64,000 nucleotides of DNA. Origin: Rotaria socialis (taxonomy: Eukaryota > Rotifera > Eurotatoria > Philodinida > Philodinidae). This document shows positions 13,401-28,500 of the stretch, piece by piece (positions within the stretch are counted from its first letter, which is position 1; every line of letters starts with the position of its first letter). A program made the position numbers and the translations under genes. The notes beneath the pieces were generated by a model that was given only the letters and a program-made list of their open reading frames with translations, ran no database searches and had not been told where the DNA came from. The stretch covers positions 1 through 64,000 of the forward strand of contig CAJNYU010001329.1 in NCBI GenBank assembly GCA_905331475.1, given 5' to 3'.

Positions 13401-14402
13401 GTGCAATGCGCCGTCTGAATCCACTTAAATTATTTTTTACTGTGGCTCATACACCAACACAAAGTCCTCATTATTCAGTTGAATGGAATTTTCCTTTATT
13501 GAAAACCATGTTTCTAGAAAGTAAACATGTTAGCAATGACGATAAAGAATTATTTCGTATGAAATTCGGCAATGCCGACAGTGATTATGTTAATTGGTCA
13601 CCCGAAAAGCATGACGAATTAGAGCGATTTACAGAGAAATATTTGAATGTTTACAAATCGCCTGATTCATTTTTACCGTTTCTTGATTGTCAAGCGTTAA
13701 CCTATGCTATGACAGATGAAATGCTTCATGATCTTCAACCAATTATGAGTGACGAAAAACGTTCCAAAGTTCGAGCAAAAGCAGTTGAACGTTTATGCGA
13801 CTCAGAATAAGAAAAACAAAAGAAGTTTTTTTTTTCTGTATCTTGTATTAAAAATAAAGAAAAATCTAAGTAAAGCAACATGTTCAATTTTATTCTCATA
13901 CTTATTGAAGCATCTGCGATAGGCGATTACGCTAAAAGCTTCCATTTGACCTACGCATAGCTGGAAAGGCTCAATTAAAAGTTTAAAAATAAAAGAAACA
14001 AAGAAGTATAGTTTATTCTATTCTTAGAATTTACTAAAATCTAAGGAGAAAAGCTCATTCGAGTTTAATTTATTGACGAAACTATTTTTCTTACAAGAGA
14101 GAAAATCGAATAAATCTTACTTTGACTGTTGTTGTTTGAGCATTGCGTACATCATAATGACCTGGTCCAGGATTTTCATCATTCCCAAATACATCACCAC
14201 GATTTGCAAGTGATAAAAATGGAGCATAGCCTTCTGTTTATAAGAAACAAAGTTTTTTTTCTCTGCCTTTCTCTTCTGAATAAAAAGAATCTTATTAACC
14301 TTCATTGAATCTCTTTCGTCGATGATCATAAGTGCCAGGTCCTACATGATCCGGAGTACAGCCGACTCCCAGATGTAAATTTCGTGGTGCCCGATCGTAC
14401 AT
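10455..14402 (-). CDS. STPG2: Sperm-tail PG-rich repeat protein, STPG2-like, 11 exons
   Basis: Exons in transcript order are 14402-14300, 14233-14121, 12449-12386, 12326-12262, 12199-12029, 11976-11752, 11683-11570, 11515-11206, 11144-11044, 10982-10707 and 10646-10455, giving 577 aa (human STPG2 is about 460). The chain is built from sperm-tail PG-rich (SHIPPO) repeats: VGPGTYD, NPGPGHYD, GPGAYE, TGPGPGEYD, IPGPGQYS, VPGPATY, APGPGQYRIPGF, IPGPTAYD, TPGPGAYD and VPGPADYE, about one per 40-60 residues. The start MYDRAPR, followed by a GPGTY repeat and APFLSL, matches remembered STPG2. The family is linked to cilia and sperm tails; this protein's role is inferred from that. The ATG lies directly after an acceptor-like TTCTAG. 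Intron 4 uses a GC donor (GCAAGT). Intron 2 (1671 bp) hosts an oppositely oriented gene. Confidence 0.9.
13274..13810 (+). CDS. Small secreted protein, unidentified, nested in an STPG2 intron
   Basis: A single-exon frame of 178 aa starts MLKPTIIISSIILMLATYIHG, a textbook signal peptide with probable cleavage near residue 21-23, so the product is likely secreted or ER-luminal. The mature part is acidic to neutral, without membrane segments, and has only two cysteines, in FLDCQAL and near the C-terminus (RLCDSE), which might form one disulphide. No family was recognised. An AATAAA at 13853 lies 43 nt after the stop, supporting a real transcription unit. It lies wholly inside intron 2 of the STPG2-like gene on the opposite strand. 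Confidence 0.65.
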   Translation: MLKPTIIISSIILMLATYIHGNPRNLPENSLSSMVTFIKPAASAMRRLNPLKLFFTVAHTPTQSPHYSVEWNFPLLKTMFLESKHVSNDDKELFRMKFGNADSDYVNWSPEKHDELERFTEKYLNVYKSPDSFLPFLDCQALTYAMTDEMLHDLQPIMSDEKRSKVRAKAVERLCDSE

Positions 14403-17149
14403 CTAGAATCGTACTTGCCATAAATATATATTTGTCTTAAACCGGAAATATTCTATTACATCTTTTCTTAGTTTTGACTTTATTTCTATCGGCAAGAAGC
14501 TTTAGATTTAAAAATTTAATTCTGTAAAAATATATTTAATCAATATAAACCTTATTAATACGTGTAGACTTCTATAGGAAATAAGTTAAAATCTTTTGTT
14601 CTTCGTCTTCTTTAAAAATCGTGATATGTACAATAGAAATCTTCTTTTCACGAAAAAACGTAATTAACAATAAACCACAAATAAGGAAGACTAGAGTAAG
14701 TTACACTTATAATTATATTGTCATGATAATATTATTAAGAATAATGAAATATATTTTTCTTGGTCAATATTAAATAACTAGTAGAGTAATCAATTAATCA
14801 AAGACGAATTTTCTTAGTTCGATAGTTCCAAGATACCAAATAGCCTGTTATGTTTCGGTGCAATACAACTAAGCTCACTAGTGCGGATCGACAGATTTCA
14901 AGATTTTTGAACACCCTATCGAGATTAATCTATATGTTGCAAACTAAGAATTATTTTTCAATTCTCAAAAAGTTCAAACTCGTAGTGCATTTCTATTCAT
15001 TTGTTTCTCTGAACTGTATTTGTCTCGGGCTGATTGTTTTTAAAAACAACTGGCCCAATTATGGGGTTTGTCTTTGTAATCTTTTCTACAGTTAGAAATT
15101 TAGTTTTCATTGAAAAAAAAACACAGCGGATAATGCACAGGCGTTTCCATTTGAATAAAAATAAGGAAATTCAATTTGCTATAGAAATTCTTTTTTTTTT
15201 GCATTATTCATTAGAAGCATTCTATAAGCGGATCAGATAATTTATTGTATTTTTGTCATCAAAAACATTTCCATTGATGAGAGCAGGAGCAAAACAATCT
15301 ATCTACACTTGGGTCCTTTTTATTTTTATTTTTATTTTAATCTAATCTAAGTCGCGAATGTGGAATGAGATTGCATGCTGAAATGCATCCTTTCATTATA
15401 AAGAAAGAAGGAAAGGTTAAACTTATCTAGATTATGAAGGCAAATAGAAAATCCGAAAGAAGAGATTATTGTTGAATAAAAAATTTTTGATGGATTGATG
15501 CGAATGAGATTTTCATCTTAGCACGTGAAAAACGAGTCCAATTTATCTCTAGGAGATTCAAATCTGGAAGTTTATTTTCATGGACTATGAAATCGAATAT
15601 TATTTATGCGCACAAGAGCTGATAGATCGCTGATATTAGCTATTCAGAATCTCAGCCTGAAAACAGAGGATCATGTTATGAGTTCGTCAGGAACATAGTG
15701 AGGCCCTATTATAATTTGCGTTATATAAGATTTATTATTGATGGTGTGTTTTAGTCATTTTGAGGTTTAGGAGATCAATAAACAGAAAAAAAGAAGATTT
15801 ATACACGTGACGGTTCTGCTTAGCAACTATTTACTTTATGGTGTTAGGTTAAAATCCAGCGATTAACTACGATCATTTTCATTGTAAATATCATTTCGTT
15901 TTTTAAATTCACAAAGATCAATCACTTTAGTTATTATTAATCGTTGTGGTTGACCTATGCGCTCTATGTCTTTTATTCTCAGTTGTGCAAAACTATTATT
16001 ATTGTTGCAGTTATAAAATAGACTCACACTAAAAATATGTACACTGGGTCAAAAACTTCATGGAAGAAAAACAAGGATAAGTGATGCAATTGAAAGATTA
16101 GCAGCTTATACATCAAACGATAAATACGTATGAGAATTTTAAACGATTAATGATGATATTCTAATAGTTCTTCAGGAAAAACTTGACATTTTCAATTATT
16201 CTACTGAATGACCTCAGATCATCGACTAGGTATTGGATCGATGAGAAAGAATTTATTAACGTGTGACTAATCTTTCAATGATATCTTATCGTTGTTCTCA
16301 ATATCGATAGTTTCTATGAAAATTATGATAACCCCTCGCTAAATTTTCAATTATTATTGTACGAATTGTTACAGAGAAAAGCAATGTGATTAGATAATTG
16401 ACTAAAAGTCTTTTCTGCTTAGATAATTATCAAACCTCCAAGGAATCTCAACATATGAAACTCTTTACGCGCGGGCCCACGTATTCAACAATTTTCATTC
16501 GATATACCTAATTTCTAATTTTTAATGTTATACTGCTACCGAAATAAATATGAAATTTTACATCAGTAGAAATTTTGTTCATTCATACGCATACGCCTAT
16601 CAGAACGTTCCTGCTAATAATATTTTTTTAAAACTAATTTTCTTCATTAACGTATCCTACACGACGTGACAAATGTTTATAGAAATCAAATGAAAGCCGT
16701 AATTTTTCGTTTTAAAGAAAAAACTTAGGCGTTCAGGAAATATTTTGGATATTGAAATAGCTAATTATTACTGTTCTACTGAAAAATATACCTCAATCAA
16801 TTTTAGTATCTATCTTACTTACTTTTAAGCACTATTTTTAACGCATCAATAATACTTACGTCGATAATTTGTATCAAACTAAAAACAAGTAAAAAAAAAC
16901 TACATCACCATTTTTCAATTAAATGTCATGACAACGATTTTTAACATTTCAAACATAAAAAATTGACACCTTAATTTTTGATTGATCAGAGATTCAGCCA
17001 ATAGAACGACAAGTCCACTATCTATACTAGAACGAAATATCCAGGCATTCGAATTTCAAATAGACAAGCTTAAATATGCATTGAGAATACAAAAAAAGCA
17101 TAGCATTCAATAAAAAAAAAGCTGATTCTTTGTTTTAACAAGATTAACC
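14403..17149. other. Divergent intergenic region between STPG2-like and S6 kinase genes
   Basis: About 2.7 kb separates the two divergently transcribed genes and should hold both promoters. No coding exon, RNA gene or clear repeat was recognised. Open frames near 14850-15240 are short, AT-driven and overlap each other in different frames, so they were not called. Confidence 0.4.
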
Positions 17150-20164
<3,015 letters not shown>

Positions 20165-20284
20165 AAACATAATAATAATGTGGGTCTTTCAAATTGCTTT
20201 ATTTAAACACTATTTTTGTCGTTTTTTGTTCCCATCACGTCGCACGCTTTACATTGACATTTGCATTACAATTATATTTAATGA

Positions 20285-20316
20285 TAGATAATGTCTACTC
20301 TGCTAGACATTATCTA
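20285..20316 (+). other. Perfect hairpin 120 nt after the S6 kinase stop
   Basis: TAGATAATGTCTA (20285-20297), a 6-nt CTCTGC loop, then TAGACATTATCTA form a perfect 13-bp stem. In an S6K transcript it would lie in the 3' UTR. Function unknown; possibly a decay element or the footprint of a small mobile element. Confidence 0.55.
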
Positions 20317-23300
20317 CACTCTAATAATCTATGAATACCTTACACCTTTTTCTCGGCAATCAAATCACAGGAAAACGTTTAGGAAGTGTCATTTCTGTAA
20401 CGAGAAAGCGTATACTTCAATTACTTTGTGCTAAATTTGGCATTTACAAGAAATATTATAGAGTCCATTTTGCATTTGATTTAAACCGACATGGGAGACT
20501 GGTGCATTTATTTCAAAAACTCTTGATTTCCTTTCATAGAAACAAGCTGACAAGTTCAATGATTCGAAAGAATTTCCTAAGAATAGCCATCAATTTAGAT
20601 ATGTAATTTTTCATGTAACAGGAAACGAGCACTATAGTTTAGCATTCTTTTTCAAATCAGCCAATCTTTTTGTGGCGTAATTGCATACTTTTAGAGAAGA
20701 GAATCATCGCAAAATTAATTGCTAAAAATAGAAGTCACGTCGGTGATTGAATACACCCTTCTCATAAAAAATTAGTTTTTTTCAAGGAACGAGAAACCTT
20801 AAAATGAGTTTAGTTTATGAGTGCGAATAAAACTGAGTTTACATAAAAATTTTCAGGAAATTTATTTTTATTCAGAACAGTTTTTCTTGCCGAATGCTCT
20901 GTTGTTCTCGCCTTGAGTAAAATTCTATGCTACATATGCACCGGTAGATTATATATGTTCATTCAAGATTAGAGGCATGTCAAGGTATTTGAAAGGTGCC
21001 TAAAGACTGTTCATGGGAATAGACGCAAACAAGAAACTTAAAAACTAGTTTTCCCAGTCATTCTCAGTTTTGATATAATATTTCAATACTAACTGCAGGA
21101 TTTTGACAGATTTATAAATGACGCACGTAGTCACATCCAGGGGTGACGACAAAAAAACTTTTCTCTGTACTCATAATTGGTTGCGGCAAATTTGATATTC
21201 TTCCTACTGGAAGACTTGCACATTGTTTTTTCGCCCTCCACCACTACAGTATTAAGAAAAATAAGCAAGTTCTCACATAGAAACCAACATTCGGTTTCCC
21301 TTTGTGAATGTGGATTTATCACTAGACACGATTTTTTCCGGGTGAATGATTTATTAATTTTGAACTTGAAAGTTTTATTTCTATTTTAGTTAACAGTAGT
21401 CTTATTTAATCCTCGAATCGTGCGTTGTGACAGTGATCAACGAAGCTTGTTTTTCCTATGCATTGTAACTCTACGCGAACAAAGAATTGTTATGATTGTT
21501 TTTTCATCTCTTTATGCCTTTATTTATCTCTGTCATATTGTTATTATTGGTAGCGCTTCAATTGTATCTCTTTTTCTTCGCACTCCACTTATCTATGGTT
21601 GTTTTTCTTCTTTTTTTTTGTTGCTGTTGAGATTTTTGTAGAAAAATTTAAACATATTTATTTCTATATACCTAACAAAAAAAAACAGAAACCATATTTC
21701 CAATAGGATGGCAGACAAATTAGATTGCTCTCACAATGGCACCGATAAAATTGGTTAAGTGTTTGTTTCCATATGTCGCCCATTGTAGGATTTCAACAGG
21801 AGAACGCTTCAGAGCATAATGAACGATTATTATTCTCATAGATGGGATTTTTATTTTGATGAAATTGAAAGTACCATGGCTCCAATTTTCTGCGTTACTT
21901 GTTCGAAATATGTCATGTATGATCGCGAGATCGGAAAATTGTTTTTACCGTCGGATATATGTTTTAAGCGAGTCTCTTTTATTGGACTTCATTATATTTT
22001 TTTGTCCCTGATGCAGAAGAAAAACTCTACGGATTCAAAGTACACAGTAAATCATATGTTCTTTTCTTTTTGTAAGACCTACTTAGAACGATTTTCTTTC
22101 TTAATATTAACCAACCCATATCAAGCAGTATAAAAAAAACAAAAAATGTCAAATTGGAGACGCAGCAGGTATTTTTAATGAAATAGCTGGCAAGAAAATT
22201 ATTATCGAATTTTCGCATTCTCTAAGCCTAATTGGATCTTAAAATATACTTCATAAGTAAAAAACATGCACGATCAAGAGAGAAAAAGAGAGCAAAGAAC
22301 ACTCATGATACATATTGTGATGATAATGTTATGGTTAGGGTTTTATCGTACTATGTAATTTAGTTCTTTTTGGTGCTTTCCGGCACTTTTTTGTTGAGAA
22401 ATATTTGGCTCAAACATGTCTGGTAGAATAACGTCAACAATTCTTGAGTACGCTTGATCACAGTCGATGGCATTTTAACAGTGTAAGTAGCAACGGCAAT
22501 GATTGTTTTCTTTTTTTTATTATATAAAAAGTTACTTCTATTTTTAGACGATTATTTTTCGAGAGATTATTAAATTTGTGGTGCTTTGTCTCGACATGAC
22601 AATTAAGAATCTAATTAAAGCACGCTACCATCTAACACAGCCTTTCAAGTAGAAAACAATAGTTAATATAAAGAATAAGAGCCTTTTGGAAATTCCGAGT
22701 TCGAAACTCTTTAGCACACCACAAAAATGTCAATCTATCTTGTCTAGGAACTTTTCAATCGTTTGCCAAGACTATGCAATAAGTATAATAAAAATAAATT
22801 TCGGAACGTTTGATACTTATCGAAAATCTCCTCCCACTCACTACTCATATTCCCGAGCACACACCTTATTCAATTTAATTGATTTTGTCAAATCTAGTGA
22901 CGATACATGAATGATAGGAAAATATTTACCAAGTATTCGACCATCTATTTTTCATATCAAACTTGATATCTCTCTTATTGGCTTAGCACTTAACTTCTAA
23001 ATCTGTCAATCTGCTAAATCATATTTTGATTTCATATCTGGGCAGAAAAGAGTAATAAAAAACAAAAAAATATTCCCGTTCGAAAATAATTCATGAAAAA
23101 ACGATCCGGTCGATATTACAAGGTCAATTTGATCAGTTAATCGTATAAACATATCGTTTTCTCTCAATATTTCAAGGCTATTCAACAGAGCCATCGATTA
23201 AAGTTATGCTTGAAAATCTTTATTCTTTTCTCCTATAGAAACTTTTATTCTCCGCAATATTCATCTACGTTATAATTACAACGTAGGTATCATTCTACGT

Positions 23301-25555
23301 CGCAACAAAAACAAAATGTTTTCACCACTTCAGTTATTGATCTCGTATATAATTGTATTTATATCTTAAATATCAACGTGTCATGTAGTACAACTATGCT
23401 CGTTTCATATGCGAATCTCATCCGAAACATTTAACTAATAGCTTTTTTTTATCGAAGATTAAGTCTAGAATTGGTAAAATTTCTGGCATTGAACCATGCG
23501 AAATCAGTTTTTTTTTGTTTTTGATAATTCCTATTTCTCATCAGTTGATAAAAAAGACCAACCGATAATGATGAATATCCTTGTAGCAGGCTTTCTTTTT
23601 GCACATACGATTTTAATTAAATCCGTATCGAACTGCATCAATAAAAGTGATTATTTTAATCAAGGAAAAAAGAATATTTTTCAATATTCTTTTATAATTT
23701 TGTTCAGTCATCTTATATGCAAGGTAAATTTTCTATTGCATAGATGTTGATTTCTTTTCCTGGTATGTTATTATTTTATTTGATAATGATGATAAAATCA
23801 AAAGTTCATCGAATTGATGAAAGGTTATATTTACATGTAGTATAAAAAAAAGAGGAGAGAAGATCATCAATCAACTACATAGCCATCGTGAGTAGAGAAT
23901 TGTGTTGATGTATTTTTGCAACAACAACAAAAATATGTAAAACGAAATTCCAAGCAAGATATTTTATTTGTTCTTGTATATACTTTCACGGTATTATTAT
24001 TATTATTATTGAGAAGTTCTATGTGCAAATGCCACCTACACCTTATTCGATTTTCTTTTAACGCCTATTCATAGTTCTTATAAGGCAAATCTTCTCTCTT
24101 CCTTCGCTATTAGTTCTTTCTTTTTTTTTCCATGTCGTATTTTAGATGCACACAAGCTTAAAAAGAATCAATAACAGAAAGAGAAGCTAGGCAAACTATC
24201 GCAGGATTGTTACAAAAAATTAACACTCTTCAAGTTCCTCTATACCACCACGTTTCTCCTTTTGGCTGTTCTTGACAAGTAATGTAAATAAAAAAAATAA
24301 TAACCATGAACAAAACATAGAAAAAAAATCTTGAAGAAAGGAATAACGCAATTGGAGTGTTTTAAAAAAGGGCAAACTCTTTTCCGTTGATGTTTTTAAA
24401 TTCTCAACGAATCGAACAATTCAATTTGTCACCGCCTATGTATACATGCATACAACAAGGAGTACCAGGTCAGTAAGAGTGATTTTTACATGCTAGAAGT
24501 TCTATATGGCTTCAAACTGTTCTATGAATCTTAGCCGCAATGTTATCAGATGAATAATCTGTTACCATAATCAATAACGTCATCTCGATAGTTAAGTGTG
24601 ACCGGCAATCGGAAAGGAAAAGTTATGATGATTGATACTTATAGATTTTTTGTTGGATAAAAAAATCAAGATAAATGTTTATCTAACTTCGATGTTACCT
24701 ATGATGAGCCTTTAAAATAACATTAGTTGAATGATCATATTCTCACACCTACGCTCTCGCCTATATTTAGTTTCTTAGTATCAAAAATCAGCAATAAATG
24801 GGAGTATCACATTTTTAAAATATTTTGCTATACAAAATACCTATAAACTCGCGCATGCACCTATAACATACGTAATTTACTATTTTGATTACTGAGCCAT
24901 ATGCATCATGAAAAGAATGAAATCATTGAAGCAGAACATTATTTATAGTGTGCATATATCATCAACGATTGGTAAACGAACATTAAGTAGAATTGAACTC
25001 TTAGCTACGCTTTACTTTTTGTTTTCTTTTTTTCAAGTGTCAGAAATACGAGAATAAAGTATTTGATATATTAAAAATATCGCTGCCAGCTTGTTCTTTG
25101 CCTTTTTTTCTGTCTCTCTCTTGCTGTTTTTCGAGAAGGGTAAAAATTGTTTAGGCTTTCTTTTAGCATTTTAGTGTTAAAATAGTAATTAGAGCTTTGT
25201 AAAAAAATCTATTACGAGTATTCATGAAAATGGCTCGTCGAAAAATGAATGGTAAGTGATAGAAAACGTTGCAAGGTGCAAAACAAATTATCATAATGAA
25301 TGAAATAGAGTTCACTTGAAAATTTTATTTTTGTATGCACACGATGCGTTCAGCATCAATTAATATTTTTTCTTTTCATTAATATATGCAGCAAAAAATC
25401 TAGAGGAAGCGTCATTTTTTTTTTGTCATTTACACATTTTTCTTCGTTTCTATGCAGCAAAGAGTCTGATTTAATCTTCTACTTATTTGTCAGAGACATG
25501 TTTCCATAATTTTCTTGTTCTTTTTTGTTTGTAGAAGATCTTATTTGGCTTTATC
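20317..25555. other. Long intergenic / probable 5' region of the Rap1GAP-like gene
   Basis: No family-like coding sequence was found in about 5.2 kb. The short open frames (20331, 21177, 21420, 21819, 22686, 23496) are phenylalanine/isoleucine-rich, AT-driven and lack exon borders. An ATG with a good donor sits at 25224-25251 (MKMARRKMNG then GTAAGT), but its phase does not match the next coding exon, so it is at most a 5' UTR or alternative first exon. A small imperfect hairpin with CTACGTT/AACGTAG arms lies near 23268-23287. Confidence 0.4.
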
Positions 25556-28500
25556 ATGTCGATCGATTCGACATCAGCGTCAATTCATTGTAAAAAAGCA
25601 TTGAAATCATCGTTATCACAAGCAGAGAACTATCCATATTCGAGGCATTCATTGAAAGAGTGTCAAAATCGAACGCTTTCAAAAGATCGAAAAATGTCGA
25701 TGTCCGAAGAATCGTCTGGTGATTTACTTACAGAATTATCATCGTTACCATTTAAACAGATAAATACTAAATGTAATAGACGACTTAGCGATTTAAAATC
25801 GCCTTTAATACAACAAAATCAAGTGATTCATTCTGGACGACGAAATTCAATGCCTCAAATTAGTTTCGGCTCCTTACTACCCAATCCTTTTCGTTCGAAA
25901 AAACATCACCATAAAAACATATCAAAGTAAGTTAACATCACTATGGGTATAAAAAGCAGATGATGATAATGATAACGATGTCGTCGTTTGAATAACGTCA
26001 TTTTCATTAGAAAACTAACAATTCTTTACTTTTTTTTCTTTGTGTCTCTTATCAGTATAGTAGTAACGCGTCAGATGCAGTTGACTTTTGTGCATTGTAA
26101 CTAACATATGCGGGTGCTTTTGTGTCTTAGTCGTTAGTTCAGTATTTTCTTTATGACTATGAAACGTCTTTTTCTTTTTGTTGCAGAGACGATACACATA
26201 CACCTGCTAGTACTTTTAACAACAACTATTCGCCACATCACAACGACATGATGATAATGAAAACCGAACAATCTTTACCTTCGGTGAGTCGAATGTATTG
26301 TCATGCTTGATAGACAAATTTTATTTTTATGCTTCTCATACATTGCACGACATGATTAAAAAAGGATAATAATTTTATATGGCGTCTAGGCATATATAAG
26401 AGAGATGAATGTGTAATAAAAATACAAGATATAGTACAATAAGTGCACTTTAATAGATATGCTAATTGGAATAAATAAAATGGTCAAATCATTTCGTCGT
26501 AAAAAAATTAACAAGAATTTATCTTTTAACTCAAAGCATTCGCAGACAGTAAGATCATATACTTTTTTGTGTGCTTCTATATTCCTTGATCATAAATCAA
26601 CAATTATTTGAATAAAATAGAAGCCTTTTTGAAAAAAATTTATTGTTTTATATATAAAAAACGATACATTGTTTTTTTTTACACACCTTGCCGTTTTCTC
26701 TTATCCTTCCAATGCACATTCGCCATGCAATAGCGAATAATAAAAATCAAAGATTACTTTTTCCTATCATGTCATTTGATCCATACGATTGTTTTAATAT
26801 AAATGTCAGTAAAACAAAAAAATTCAAACATAATAGAACAACAAGTATTTGCAGAATTCCAATTATAAGTCTTTTTTCTTTTGTGCTCTCTTTAATAGAA
26901 ATCATTCAGTACACTCCCGAGCAATGCACGAACAAGTTTATCCGTTAGTAATGATCGTTTATCGCCGTCTGTCCATGAAGATTCAACATCATCAATATCG
27001 TCTTTATCGTCCCTATTTACTCTTCAATCAAATCTGTCTGCCACGCGGGCACCTGAAACTCCACCATTAGAACTACATACATCATTATGTATCGCCGAGA
27101 TCTATCGTGAACATTTTTATGAATATGTGAGTTTTGAAAACTACCGTAACATTTTCTATTGAATTCTTCCTTTTTTTTCTAATTAGTTTCATATCAATTA
27201 TTGTGGTGAATTCGAACACGACGGTTCATTTATTGCGTCACTTCGATATTTTTATAACAAACCAATTGTAGTCAATAATAATAATGCACCGTCGTCAATA
27301 GACAACACTATTACACATTCCCAAGCTCGAGCTATTATTCGGTATGTTGATACAAGAGTTTTAGCACACACACACACAAATGAATCATTGCGCTGAGAGA
27401 ACAGCCTGACATGATAAGAAGAGAGGAAAAAGAAGACCTTATTTAGAATTAAACTAAGCGAAATTAATGATCCATAGAGTTAAAAGTTAAAAATATACAA
27501 ACGTGGCTGGCAAGAAAAAAATTAGAATTTAATCATGTGTGAATGGTATCAATTAGCATCGCACGAGAGAATACAAATCTTGAAGTTGCCTAAGAGTGAA
27601 AGCAGAGACTCATAAGAAGATAATCCGTCAGTTCGCGGCTCGTTAATTATAAAATGAAAAAGAGAACAACGACGAAAGAAGCGCAAATCGATTAGCGATA
27701 ATTACCTATTTATTGTTGTTTTCAAACAGAATCTATCATTAGGTCAAATTCATCTGCTGTTGTTCATTTAGTAGACTGAAAAAAGCACTTTGAGAAAAAT
27801 CACTTCACTACGTCATCAGGTTTATTAATAGTTTCTACAGCATTTTTCAATTTTCGTCGTTTAAAAATAATTTCAGCATATTCTAAAATATTAAAATAAA
27901 ACATCGAACAATGCTGATAGGCACGTAGCAAAATAGATGATCTACTTTAAATATTAATGCAAGTCATGACCTCATAGAAATGTGAAATACACTTTCGAGG
28001 TGTAAACTTTGTGAAGCACGGTCTAAAAGGAGTTTTGAAGTATATTGGATAGAAATTAAAAGCCTGTTCTACACGCTCCGGACCCATCTGTCATGGTCTA
28101 GGTTCCAGATTCGCCACTAAATTTCAAGAGACTATCGAAAACCATATTTACGTAAAATCTGATTGGAGTAGATAAAAAATATTTCTTTGTTGAATTTCTA
28201 GACTGCAAAGTAAATCATGATATAGACATATACACGAGTAAAAACAATTTTTTAGGCAATTAGCAACACCAATTAGATCGTACTTCACATTTTTTTAATT
28301 CCGCAGAGATTCCTTTTTCGTTTTTTGGTTGTCTCTTATTAAATGAGTTTTGCTTTTGTATTCGTAGTACTTCCACTCGTAATTATGATGTATCTGTAAT
28401 GCTCGATGGAACAAATGAGGATAATATTCTTCAACTATTATTTAATAAAGCAGATTTACCAAGTATACATACCTATAAACCTATCGGTGATCCAAAAGTG

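Noticed and set aside
25224-25251. First coding exon of the Rap1GAP-like gene (MKMARRKMNG)
   Set aside because: The donor is good but leaves one base, while the next exon needs phase 0 to read into the known frame; joining gives a stop after about 20 codons. Kept only as a possible UTR exon.
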